Shown in pieces: positions 1 through 6,798 of a DNA stretch of 6,798 bases (position 1 is the first letter of the stretch; each line of letters begins with the position of its first letter). Source of the DNA: an uncultured Dietzia sp. (GTDB taxonomy: Bacteria > Actinomycetota > Actinomycetes > Mycobacteriales > Mycobacteriaceae); assembly GCA_946570335.1 (NCBI GenBank), contig CAMNYG010000069.1:1-6798 (forward strand). The letters are read 5' to 3'. The notes beneath the pieces were generated by a model. That model was not told the DNA's origin, did no database searches, and saw only the letters and a program-made list of their open reading frames with translations. Both the position numbers and the translations under genes were made by a program.

Positions 1-868
<868 letters not shown>

Positions 869-966
869 GCCGGCCACCCCGCCGGATGGGGGCCCGTCGC
901 CCGTGCCTGTGAGCCCGGGCGGACGGCGTGTGCAGAGTGACGCCGCACACGGCCTACGATGGTCGG
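869..966 (+). other. mdh-valS spacer with GC-rich dyads
   Basis: This short spacer contains several inverted repeats. CCGGC at 870-874 pairs with GCCGG at 881-885 over a 6-base loop. GTC-GCCCG at 896-903 can pair with CGGGC-GGAC at 916-924 with one bulge. CGTGTGC at 927-933 pairs with GCACACG at 945-951, extended by GG/CC across a bulge. No T-tract follows any of them, so a classical terminator for mdh is not evident. The first two could be a U-less stop signal or simply GC-rich chance pairing. The third abuts the proposed valS -10 box and could be a protein-binding dyad. There is no room for a T-box leader here. Confidence 0.35.
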
Positions 967-967
967 G
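955..967 (+). promoter_or_regulatory. Likely promoter of valS giving a leaderless mRNA
   Basis: TACGAT at 955-960 fits the actinobacterial -10 consensus TANNNT. Its last T is 7 bases before the G of the valS GTG at 967, so the expected transcription start coincides with the first base of the start codon. No Shine-Dalgarno sequence precedes the GTG. This is the geometry of leaderless genes, which are common in mycobacteria and corynebacteria. No good -35 hexamer is visible, which is usual in these organisms. The placement is seen in the sequence; its activity is inferred. Confidence 0.6.
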
Positions 968-3675
968 TGACGACTCCATCTTCTCCCGCCCCGAACACCG
1001 ACCGCGCGGACGCCCTGCCCGCCTCCTGGAATCCAGGTGAGGTAGAGGCGGAGTTGTATCAGCGCTGGGTGGACGCCGGCTACTTCGAGGCCGACGCCGC
1101 CAGCGATAAGCCCGCCTACTCCGTGGTGCTGCCGCCGCCCAACGTGACGGGCAGCCTTCACATGGGCCACGCGCTCGACCACACGCTGATGGACGTGCTC
1201 ACCCGCCGCAAGCGCATGCAGGGCTTCGAGGTGCTGTGGCTGCCGGGCATGGACCATGCCGGCATCGCGACCCAGACGCTCGTGGACCGCAAGCTCCGCT
1301 CCGAGGGCGTCGACCGCCATGAGATCGGCCGAGAGGCGTTCATCGACAAGGTCTGGGAGTGGAAGCGCGAGTCCGGCGGCACGATCGGAGAGCAGATGCG
1401 TCGCCTCGGCGACGGTGTCGACTGGTCGCGAGAGCGGTTCACGCTCGATGACGGGCTGTCCAGGGCTGTCCAGACCATCTTCAAGGAGCTGTACGACCGG
1501 GGCCTGATCTACCGCGCGGAGCGCCTGGTCAACTGGTCGCCCACCCTCCAGACCGCGATCTCGGACATCGAGGTCAAGTACGAGGACGTCGAGGGCGAGC
1601 TCGTGAGCTTCCGCTACGGCTCGCTGGACGACTCGGAGCCGCATCTTGTCGTGGCCACGACCCGTCTCGAGACGATGCTCGGGGACACCGCGATCGCCGT
1701 GCACCCGGAGGACGAGCGTTACGCACACCTGGTGGGGGCCGAGATCCCGCATCCGTTCCGCGAGGGGTGGACCATGCGGGTGGTGGCCGACGACCACGTC
1801 GACCCGGAGTTCGGCACCGGAGCCGTGAAGGTCACCCCGGCGCACGACCCCAACGACTTCGCGATCGGCCAGCGTCACGATCTCGAGATGCCCACGATCA
1901 TGGACGCCACCGGCCACATCTGTGGCACGGGCACCCGTTACGACGGCATGGACCGTTTCGAGGCCCGCAAGGCGGTGCGCGAAGACCTGGCCACCCAGGG
2001 GCGCATCGTCAAGGAGGTGCGTCCGTACCTGCACTCGGTGGGTCACTCCGAGCGCTCCGGTGAGCCGATCGAGCCGCGATTGTCGCTGCAGTGGTGGGTC
2101 CGGGTCTCCGAGCTCGCGACGATGGCCGGTGACGCCGTGCGTGACGGCGACACGGTGATCCACCCGAAGAGCCAGGAGCCGCGCTGGTTCGACTGGGTCG
2201 ACGACATGCATGACTGGTGCATCTCCCGCCAGCTGTGGTGGGGACACCGGATCCCGATCTGGTACGGGCCGGAGGGCGAGGTCGTCTGCGTGGGCCCGGA
2301 CGAGCAGGCACCCAAGGGGTACACGCAGGAGTCCGACGTGCTCGACACGTGGTTCTCCTCTGCGCTGTGGCCGTTCTCGACCATGGGCTGGCCCGCCCGC
2401 ACCGCCGACCTGGAGCGCTTCTATCCCACGTCCGTGCTGGTCACGGGCTACGACATCCTGTTCTTCTGGGTGGCCCGGATGATGATGTTCGGCACGTTCG
2501 TCGGCCAGAGTCTCTCCGGGGACAAGGCGGCCCCGGGCAAGGTCCCGTTCACCGATGTGTTCCTCCACGGACTGGTCCGCGATGAGCACGGTCAGAAGAT
2601 GTCCAAATCCAAGGGCAACGGCATCGATCCGCTGGACTGGGTGGACCGTTTCGGCGCCGACGCCCTGCGCTTCACGCTGGCCCGGGGTGCGAACCCCGGC
2701 GGCGACCTGTCGGTGGGTGACGACTCGGCCCAGGCTTCGCGCAACTTCGCGACCAAGCTGTTCAACGCCACCCGCTTCGCTCTGATGAACGGCGCGACCG
2801 TGGGGACGCTGCCGGAGGCCGGCGCACTCACCGACGCCGATCGCTGGATCCTGCACCGACTCGGTGAGGTGCGGCAGACGGTCGATGACGCGCTGGAGCG
2901 CTACGAATTCTCCAAGGCGTGCGAGACGCTCTACCACTTCGCGTGGGACGAGGTCTGTGACTGGTACCTGGAACTGGCGAAGGTCCAGTTGGGTGGCGAC
3001 GACGAGTCGCGTGCCTCCGAGCGGGCCGGGTACACGAGGCTGGTGCTGGGCCACGTCCTGGACGTGGTGCTGCGCATGCTGCACCCGATGATCCCGTTCG
3101 TCACCGAGACCCTCTGGACGGCGCTGACCGGAGGTGAGTCGCTCGTGGTGGCCGACTGGCCGACCGACGTGGTCCCGGCCGGGGACGCCGCAGAGTCCGT
3201 CCGCCGCGTCGGTGACGCCCAGACACTGATCACCGAGATCCGTCGTTTCCGCTCCGATCAGGGGCTCAAGCCCGGCCAGCGGGTGCCAGCCCGGCTCGCC
3301 AGGACCACCGAGGCGGACCTTCCGGCCGATGTGCTCGACCAGGTCGCGTCGTTGGCCCGGCTGACCCCGGCCGACGAGGACTTCACGGCGACGGCCTCGC
3401 TCGAGGTGCGTCTTGGCCTGTCGACCGTGGGCGTGGAGATCGACACCTCCGGGACCATCGACCTGGCGGCCGAGCGGCGCCGGTTGGAGAAGGACCTGGC
3501 CGCCGCGCGTAAGGAGCTCGAGACCACCGGCGCCAAGCTCGGCAACGAGGCGTTCCTCGGCAAGGCCCCCGAGCACGTGGTGGACAAGATCCGTGCCCGG
3601 CGGGACCTGGCAGAGACCGAGGTCGAGCGCATCAGCGCCCGACTCGAGGGCATGCCGGCCGGAAGTGGTTCGTAG
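967..3675 (+). CDS. valS: Valyl-tRNA synthetase
   Basis: Class I aminoacyl-tRNA synthetase (902 residues) that activates valine with ATP, charges tRNA-Val in the cytosol and hydrolyses mischarged Thr-tRNA. The N-terminal region [10 protein letters not shown]...[10 protein letters not shown] leads into [13 protein letters not shown], with the HIGH-type ATP motif HMGH at residues 65-68. The CP1 editing domain shows [13 protein letters not shown] (Thr231 onward) and [15 protein letters not shown]. Lys288, Thr290, Asp294 and Asp297 there line up with known editing residues of the family. [13 protein letters not shown] precedes the second ATP motif KMSKS at 544-548. An anticodon-binding helical domain follows ([15 protein letters not shown]). 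The end is the charged coiled-coil arm typical of ValRS, from about residue 835. An upstream in-frame GTG at 928 is possible, but the -10 box and the family's usual N-terminus favour 967. The stop overlaps the folC start in TAGTG. Confidence 0.97.
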   Translation: MTTPSSPAPNTDRADALPASWNPGEVEAELYQRWVDAGYFEADAASDKPAYSVVLPPPNVTGSLHMGHALDHTLMDVLTRRKRMQGFEVLWLPGMDHAGIATQTLVDRKLRSEGVDRHEIGREAFIDKVWEWKRESGGTIGEQMRRLGDGVDWSRERFTLDDGLSRAVQTIFKELYDRGLIYRAERLVNWSPTLQTAISDIEVKYEDVEGELVSFRYGSLDDSEPHLVVATTRLETMLGDTAIAVHPEDERYAHLVGAEIPHPFREGWTMRVVADDHVDPEFGTGAVKVTPAHDPNDFAIGQRHDLEMPTIMDATGHICGTGTRYDGMDRFEARKAVREDLATQGRIVKEVRPYLHSVGHSERSGEPIEPRLSLQWWVRVSELATMAGDAVRDGDTVIHPKSQEPRWFDWVDDMHDWCISRQLWWGHRIPIWYGPEGEVVCVGPDEQAPKGYTQESDVLDTWFSSALWPFSTMGWPARTADLERFYPTSVLVTGYDILFFWVARMMMFGTFVGQSLSGDKAAPGKVPFTDVFLHGLVRDEHGQKMSKSKGNGIDPLDWVDRFGADALRFTLARGANPGGDLSVGDDSAQASRNFATKLFNATRFALMNGATVGTLPEAGALTDADRWILHRLGEVRQTVDDALERYEFSKACETLYHFAWDEVCDWYLELAKVQLGGDDESRASERAGYTRLVLGHVLDVVLRMLHPMIPFVTETLWTALTGGESLVVADWPTDVVPAGDAAESVRRVGDAQTLITEIRRFRSDQGLKPGQRVPARLARTTEADLPADVLDQVASLARLTPADEDFTATASLEVRLGLSTVGVEIDTSGTIDLAAERRRLEKDLAAARKELETTGAKLGNEAFLGKAPEHVVDKIRARRDLAETEVERISARLEGMPAGSGS

Positions 3676-5273
3676 TGAGTGACCGGAAGTGGCTCCCGCC
3701 GCACGATCCGGAGGAGGGGTGGGACACGCCGACCGAGGAGGACGTCGCCGAGATGCTCGGCGAGGACGGCCTGGTGGAGGGTGTCCCGCTCGGCGGACCG
3801 CTGCCCGGTGACGAGGACTCGGACGGCGACGACCACCTGCCGCCGCGGCCGATCCCCGAGATCGGCAGTCCCGAGTGGCAGGCCGACACGGCCGACCTCG
3901 CCGCGGTCGAGGAGGAACTGGCCACCCGCTGGCCCGAGTCGAAGCTCGAGCCGAGCCTGGACCGGATCTCCGAGCTGACCTCGGTCCTCGGCGATCCGCA
4001 CCACGCGTACCCGGTCATCCACGTGGCCGGCACCAACGGCAAGACGTCGGTCACCAGGATGATCGATGCGCTGATGCGAGCACTGCACCAACGCACCGGA
4101 CGCAACTCGAGCCCGCACCTGCAGAGCGTCACGGAGCGCATCGCCCTGGACGGTGAACCGATCCCCGCCCGGTTGTTCGTGGACACCTACCGCGAGCTGC
4201 AGCCGTACCTCGAGCTGGTCGACCAACGGTCCGAGGCGGCCGGCGGCCCCCGCCTGAGCTACTTCGAGGTGCTCACCTCGATGGCCTTCGCCGCGTTCGC
4301 CGACGCACCCGTGGACGTGGCCGTGATCGAGACGGGGATGGGCGGCACGTGGGATGCCACCAATGTGGTGCAGCCCGCCGTCGCCGTCGTCACTCCCGTC
4401 GGCCTGGACCACACCGACTACCTGGGCGACGATCTGGCGACCATCGCGGGGGAGAAGGCCGGCATCATCCGTCCCGGCCCCTCCGACACGCTGCTGCCCC
4501 GTGACCCGGTGGCGGTGTTCGGTCGACAGGAGCCCGAGGCGATGGAGGTCCTGATCCGCCGCGCTGTCGAGGTGGGCGCCGTCGTGGCCCGGCTCGGCTC
4601 CGAGTTCGACGTGATCGACCGCAAGCTCGCCGTCGGAGGTCAGCAACTCACCCTCCGCGGGCTCGGGGGCGAGTACACCGACGTTTTTCTGCCCCTGTTC
4701 GGTGAACATCAGGCGGACAACGCGGCGACCGCCCTCGCCGCGGTCGAGGCGTTCTTCGGCGCCGGGCCGGACCGGGCGCTGGACCCCGAGCTCGTCCGCG
4801 CCGGCTTCGCCGCGGTCGACAACCCGGGTCGCCTCGAGCGTCTCAGTTCGAGTCCGACGGTCCTCGTGGACGCCGCCCACAACGGACATGGCGGCCGCGC
4901 ACTCGCCGAGGCGATCAGGTCGGAGTTCGACTTCAAACGGTTGGTCGCGGTGGTCGCGATGCTCGACGGTAAGGACACCGACGCGTTCCTGGCCGCGCTG
5001 GAGCCGGTGGTCGAGGAGATCGTCGTGACCCGGGTGGCCTCGCCGCGCGCGATGGATCTGGAGGACCTCACCCGCATCGCGGAGGACCGCTTCACCTCCC
5101 AGCGCGTCCACGTGGTGGACGCGCTGCCGGACGCGCTCAGCGCCGCCCTCGACCTGGTGGGGGTGCCGGACCCGACCGCCGACGACGACGTCTCCGGCGT
5201 CGGCGTGATCGTCACGGGCTCTGTGGTGACCGCCGGGGCCGCACGCAGCCTGTTCGGAAAGGACGCACAGTGA
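3675..5273 (+). CDS. folC: Bifunctional folylpolyglutamate synthase / dihydrofolate synthase
   Basis: Mur-ligase-type enzyme that adds glutamate to dihydropteroate and to folates using ATP, in the cytosol. It has 532 residues, longer than M. tuberculosis FolC (487). The ATP-binding loop is AGTNGKTS (residues 118-125). SPHLQSVTERI is the pterin-site loop. ETGMGGTWDATN (from Glu219), TPVGLDHTDYLG and GEKAGII with the probably carbamylated Lys261 complete the central domain. GEHQADNA, NPGRLER, DAAHNG (399-404) and TGSVVTAGAARSLFG mark the C-terminal domain. Residues 1-73 are an acidic, Pro/Gly-rich extension with GDEDSDGDD at 45-53. Two motif positions differ from common forms: Thr225 where many FolC have Arg, and Gly404 where Pro is usual after HN. 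The GTG start shares a base with the valS stop and has a weak GGAAG 9 bases upstream. An ATG at 3753 is an alternative start. The gene overlaps the next one by 4 bases. Confidence 0.95.
   Translation: MSDRKWLPPHDPEEGWDTPTEEDVAEMLGEDGLVEGVPLGGPLPGDEDSDGDDHLPPRPIPEIGSPEWQADTADLAAVEEELATRWPESKLEPSLDRISELTSVLGDPHHAYPVIHVAGTNGKTSVTRMIDALMRALHQRTGRNSSPHLQSVTERIALDGEPIPARLFVDTYRELQPYLELVDQRSEAAGGPRLSYFEVLTSMAFAAFADAPVDVAVIETGMGGTWDATNVVQPAVAVVTPVGLDHTDYLGDDLATIAGEKAGIIRPGPSDTLLPRDPVAVFGRQEPEAMEVLIRRAVEVGAVVARLGSEFDVIDRKLAVGGQQLTLRGLGGEYTDVFLPLFGEHQADNAATALAAVEAFFGAGPDRALDPELVRAGFAAVDNPGRLERLSSSPTVLVDAAHNGHGGRALAEAIRSEFDFKRLVAVVAMLDGKDTDAFLAALEPVVEEIVVTRVASPRAMDLEDLTRIAEDRFTSQRVHVVDALPDALSAALDLVGVPDPTADDDVSGVGVIVTGSVVTAGAARSLFGKDAQ
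5258..5263 (+). promoter_or_regulatory. Ribosome binding site inside folC for the membrane-protein gene
   Basis: AAAGGA lies 6 bases before the GTG at 5270 and within the last codons of folC. It supports this start and the GTGA overlap, in which the start codon of the membrane protein and the stop codon of folC share bases. Translation of the two genes is probably coupled. Confidence 0.7.
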
Positions 5274-5707
5274 GCAACCCCGAGACCGGCGATCCCGCCG
5301 GCCCGACGAGCGGACCGGGGCAGGCCCACGCCCCCTCGGTGGACCCGTGGAAGGGACTGCGCGGCATCATGGCCGGCACGCTGTTCCTCGAGGCGATCGT
5401 GATCGGCCTGGTGCTCACGGTGATCGCGCGGCTCGACGACGGTGCCCACTTCCAGGCCTGGAAGGTGTGGTTCGTCAGCATGCTCGCGGTGGCGATGATC
5501 GTGGCCGCGGGACTACAGCGCCGGCCCTGGGCCATCCCGATGAACGTCACACTGGCCACTCTCGCGGTGATCCCGGGATTCTTCGTGCACTGGTCGATGG
5601 GCATATGTGGCGTGATGTTCGCCGCGGTCTGGGCCTACATCCTGTACCTGCGATATGACGTGGCCCGGCGGATGGCCGGCGGGTTCCTGCCCAGCCAGCA
5701 CGGGTAG
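5270..5707 (+). CDS. DUF4233-type four-helix membrane protein
   Basis: Small integral membrane protein of 145 residues with no known function. The N-terminal ~26 residues are soluble and rich in Pro, Gly and Ser. Four hydrophobic segments follow, at about residues 32-54, 66-83, 88-107 and 109-128, and the tail [13 protein letters not shown] is basic. The positive residues near the ends of the helices ([12 protein letters not shown]) suggest cytoplasmic flanks. There is no signal peptide distinct from the first helix and no obvious catalytic motif. Its place between folC and ndk, its length and its helix pattern match the Rv2446c-like DUF4233 family of Mycobacteriales. That family assignment comes from context and memory, not a search. 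The gene overlaps folC by 4 bases, so it is surely in the same operon, and its stop codon lies inside a -10-like box for ndk. Confidence 0.88.
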   Translation: MSNPETGDPAGPTSGPGQAHAPSVDPWKGLRGIMAGTLFLEAIVIGLVLTVIARLDDGAHFQAWKVWFVSMLAVAMIVAAGLQRRPWAIPMNVTLATLAVIPGFFVHWSMGICGVMFAAVWAYILYLRYDVARRMAGGFLPSQHG

Positions 5708-5718
5708 AGTCTTCGGAT
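5705..5718 (+). promoter_or_regulatory. Likely internal promoter of ndk
   Basis: TAGAGT at 5705-5710 fits TANNNT, and its first three bases are the stop codon of the membrane-protein gene. Transcription would be expected to start around 5717-5719, at or 2 bases before the ndk GTG. The spacer CTTCGGAT contains no Shine-Dalgarno sequence. This suggests a leaderless or near-leaderless ndk mRNA in addition to read-through from valS-folC. The -35 region has no clear hexamer. Activity is inferred. Confidence 0.55.
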
Positions 5719-6132
5719 GTGACCGAGAGAACCTTTTTCCTCATCAAGCCAGACGGCGTCGAGCGTGGCCTGACCGGCCAGATCCTCGCCCGCATCGAGG
5801 CCAAGGGCCTCACCATCACGGCCATGGATCTGCGGCAGGTGCCGCGCGAGACCGCCGCCGAGCACTACGCCGAGCATGCCGAGCGTCCGTTCTACGGTGA
5901 TCTGCTCGAGTTCATCACCTCGGGTCCTGTCGTGGCAGGTGTCCTCGAGGGCCCCCGGGCGATCGCCGCGTGGCGCCAGCTCGCCGGTGGCACCGATCCT
6001 GTCGAGAAGGCGGCACCCGGGTCGATCCGAGGCGACTTCGGTCTGGAGACGCAGTTCAACCTCGTACACGGCTCGGACTCGGAGGAGTCCGCCGCCCGCG
6101 AGATCGCCCTCTGGTTCCCCGGCCTCGCCTGA
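5719..6132 (+). CDS. ndk: Nucleoside diphosphate kinase
   Basis: Transfers the gamma phosphate from an NTP (usually ATP) to other NDPs and dNDPs through a phosphohistidine intermediate, in the cytosol. The 137 residues are the full family length. [14 protein letters not shown] near the N-terminus contains Lys10. HYAEH (Tyr50), RPFYGDL (Phe58), Arg86, Thr92 and PGSIRGDF (Arg104) form the nucleotide site. NLVHGSDS has Asn114 and the catalytic His117, the same number as in M. tuberculosis Ndk[12 protein letters not shown] is the usual central strand. The GTG start is chosen because it gives the standard N-terminus [13 protein letters not shown]. There is no Shine-Dalgarno sequence, and an out-of-frame ATG overlaps the start as ATGTGA. 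The gene lies 11 bases after the membrane-protein gene and 39 bases before a strong terminator. Confidence 0.97.
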   Translation: MTERTFFLIKPDGVERGLTGQILARIEAKGLTITAMDLRQVPRETAAEHYAEHAERPFYGDLLEFITSGPVVAGVLEGPRAIAAWRQLAGGTDPVEKAAPGSIRGDFGLETQFNLVHGSDSEESAAREIALWFPGLA

Positions 6133-6171
6133 GGTCCGCGTCTCCGGGTCGTCGTATCGACCTGACCTGTC

Positions 6172-6216
6172 ACGCGCCCGCCGGTTCTTGCCGCCGACGG
6201 GCGCGTCCTCTTTGTT
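6172..6216 (+). terminator. Rho-independent terminator after ndk
   Basis: Arms of 13 bases at 6172-6184 and 6194-6206 pair with a single C-A mismatch; the outer nine pairs (ACGCGCCCG with CGGGCGCGT) are perfect. The loop is 9 bases (6185-6193). The run CCTCTTTGTT follows at 6207-6216. It lies 39 bases past the ndk stop and has no T-tract on the other strand, so it should end only the rightward valS-folC-DUF4233-ndk transcript. A weaker hairpin, GGTCG/CGACC at 6147-6151 and 6158-6162, lies just before it. Confidence 0.85.
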
Positions 6217-6248
6217 ATGGCCGCGCGACGACCTTTCGTCGCCGGGTG

Positions 6249-6264
6249 TGGGAGAATGAACGAA
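6249..6264 (+). promoter_or_regulatory. Candidate extended -10 promoter for the RNase E gene
   Basis: GAGAAT at 6252-6257 is preceded by TG one base upstream (TGG-GAGAAT), the form of an extended -10 element. Transcription would start near 6263-6265 and give a leader of about 200 bases. The first base of the hexamer departs from TANNNT and no clear -35 box is seen, so this is a candidate only. It lies just after the ndk terminator, where a new promoter is needed. Confidence 0.4.
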
Positions 6265-6313
6265 GCTCATCCGGGCGAGTGGTCCACCAGTCCGCCCCGG
6301 CGCGAGCGCCCGC

Positions 6314-6326
6314 TACCGTGGCCGGC
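6314..6326 (+). promoter_or_regulatory. Second candidate -10 box for the RNase E gene
   Basis: TACCGT at 6314-6319 matches TANNNT exactly and would start transcription near 6326, giving a leader of about 140 bases. It competes with, or adds to, the candidate at 6252-6257. In GC-rich DNA a single TANNNT match is weak evidence. Confidence 0.3.
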
Positions 6327-6454
6327 TCCGGTCGGTACCGCGGACCACAAGACGTTGCCCCGCCCAGGCGGGGCCGAGACCAGAAACGCCCGACCCCGTG
6401 CGGCGGCGTGGGTCACCGACAAGACGGTGACGTGATCGCGCCCGGAGTCCGGCC

Positions 6455-6461
6455 AGAGGAG
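6455..6461 (+). promoter_or_regulatory. Ribosome binding site of the RNase E gene
   Basis: AGAGGAG is a strong Shine-Dalgarno match 4 bases before the GTG at 6466. It fixes this GTG as the start. The gene is therefore a leadered one, in contrast to valS and ndk, which lack such a site. Confidence 0.75.
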
Positions 6462-6465
6462 ACAC

Positions 6466-6798
6466 GTGTCGGATCCGAACCTGACCATAGACGATCTCAA
6501 CGCGCTTCCCGAGAGGATGCGTGCGCACGCGGCCGCCAAGGCTGTGGGCATGACGAGCAGGGAGTTCCTCGCCGCCATGTCCGAGATCGGCGTGGAGATC
6601 AAGAGCGCCCAGTCGGGCGTCACCCGCGAGGTCCTGCTGACCTGGTTCGAGGGGCGTGGACAGGGCGTAGGCGCCGCGGAGTCGGCTCCTGCCGCAGATC
6701 TGGACGCCGAGGCGCCCACGGCGGAGAAGGCCCCCGCCACGAAGGCAGAGAAGTCGCCCGCCAAGAAGACACCCGCCAAGAAAGCACCCGCCAAGAAG
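6466..6798 (+). CDS. rne: RNase E/G-family ribonuclease, N-terminal part (runs off window)
   Basis: The first 111 residues of a protein that continues past the window end. Residues about 13-62 (LPERMRAHAAAKAVGMTS then REFLAAMSEIGVEIKSAQSG) form an IF2_N-like domain: a helical R.HAxAK..G.TSRE core followed by an SAQS turn. This domain occurs at the start of bacterial IF-2 and of actinobacterial RNase E. From residue ~63 the chain becomes Ala/Glu/Pro-rich, and from ~88 Lys-rich with PAKKT, PAKKA and PAKK repeats, so it is probably disordered and basic. The catalytic S1, DNase I-like and Zn-link parts of RNase E would lie downstream and are not visible. Position just after ndk is the conserved site of rne in Mycobacteriales, which decides against infB. 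RNase E initiates mRNA decay and processes rRNA. The reading frame is open to the last base. Confidence 0.85.
   Translation, partial: MSDPNLTIDDLNALPERMRAHAAAKAVGMTSREFLAAMSEIGVEIKSAQSGVTREVLLTWFEGRGQGVGAAESAPAADLDAEAPTAEKAPATKAEKSPAKKTPAKKAPAKK
6757..6798 (+). repeat. 15-base tandem repeat encoding PAKK units
   Basis: Two full units (6757-6771 and 6772-6786) and a partial one (6787-6798) share the core CCCGCCAAGAA. They encode PAKKT, PAKKA and PAKK. The array is cut by the window edge, so the copy number is unknown. The repeat is in phase with the reading frame, and length variation in whole units would not shift it. Similar Lys-Ala-Pro tails occur in actinobacterial HU and histone H1-like proteins. 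Confidence 0.8.

Larger units (their letters stand above)
6264..6465 (+). promoter_or_regulatory. Structured 5' leader of the RNase E gene, no coding sequence
   Basis: The 333 bases between ndk and the next start codon contain no plausible gene. Beyond the terminator and promoter candidates, the remainder holds several inverted repeats. GTGGTCC at 6279-6285 pairs with GGACCAC at 6342-6348 and could close a domain containing the small hairpin GGCGC-GA-GCGCC at 6299-6310. A GC-rich hairpin lies at 6357-6374 (GCCCCGC with GCGGGGC, loop CCAG). GTCACCG at 6412-6418 pairs with CGGTGAC at 6425-6431 over the loop ACAAGA. The ribosome binding site at 6455-6461 is not obviously paired with any of them. 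RNase E in enterobacteria controls its own mRNA through a structured leader. A similar role here is an inference only. Confidence 0.5.

Noticed and set aside
928..966. Upstream in-frame GTG as an alternative start for valS.
   Set aside because: It would add 13 residues not expected in ValRS, lies upstream of the -10 box, and has no Shine-Dalgarno sequence.
869..966. Possible T-box or other riboswitch leader for valS.
   Set aside because: The spacer is only 98 bases, has no T-box sequence and no terminator/antiterminator pair, and the likely transcription start is at the GTG itself.
3258..5111. A 617-codon open frame on the minus strand opposite the valS end and folC.
   Set aside because: It is a shadow frame of the same kind. 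Its composition is low-complexity and no motif or start context supports it.
6217..6435. Small + strand open frame in the ndk-rne spacer starting at 6217.
   Set aside because: It has no Shine-Dalgarno sequence, begins in the terminator tail and crosses the hairpins. Its composition is that of untranslated GC-rich DNA.
6267..6794. A 175-codon minus-strand frame rich in Ala, Gly and Phe across the rne start.
   Set aside because: It is the antisense of the repeat-rich rne N-terminus. The AGF-type repeats are the mirror of the PAKK repeats, and the + strand has a strong ribosome binding site and a known domain.

Overview
The window is a compact, very GC-rich stretch with every gene on the + strand. 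Its order is malate dehydrogenase (3' part), valyl-tRNA synthetase, folylpolyglutamate synthase, a small DUF4233-type membrane protein, nucleoside diphosphate kinase, and the start of an RNase E/G-family protein. The run valS-folC-membrane protein-ndk-rne is known from Mycobacterium and its relatives (Rv2448c to Rv2444c in M. tuberculosis). Having mdh just upstream of valS matches the corynebacterial arrangement. With the high GC and the protein sequences, this points to a member of the Mycobacteriales, perhaps Dietzia or a close relative. The genus is an inference; the order-level placement is fairly firm.

Layout. Bases 1-868 encode the C-terminal ~288 residues of Mdh. Bases 869-966 are a short spacer with GC-rich dyads and a TACGAT -10 box placed so that transcription would begin at the valS GTG, suggesting a leaderless mRNA. 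valS (967-3675), folC (3675-5273) and the DUF4233 gene (5270-5707) overlap by 1 and 4 bases and should form one operon. A second -10-like box, TAGAGT, contains the stop codon of the membrane-protein gene and lies just before ndk (5719-6132), which has no Shine-Dalgarno sequence. A strong rho-independent terminator follows ndk. Bases 6217-6465 have no gene but hold candidate promoters and several inverted repeats, consistent with a structured 5' leader for the last gene. That gene starts at 6466 and runs off the end of the window. It has an IF2_N-like domain followed by PAKK repeats, the usual N-terminal style of actinobacterial RNase E.

How the genes work together. All are core housekeeping functions: TCA cycle (Mdh), Val-tRNA charging (ValS), folate polyglutamylation (FolC), nucleotide triphosphate balance (Ndk) and RNA processing and decay (Rne). 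The membrane protein has no known role. I see no mobile element, CRISPR array, toxin-antitoxin pair, defence island or biosynthetic cluster, and no convincing undescribed system. The points worth a second look are regulatory (likely leaderless starts and the rne leader) and small protein oddities (the acidic N-terminal extension and two motif changes in FolC, and the PAKK tract in the RNase E protein).
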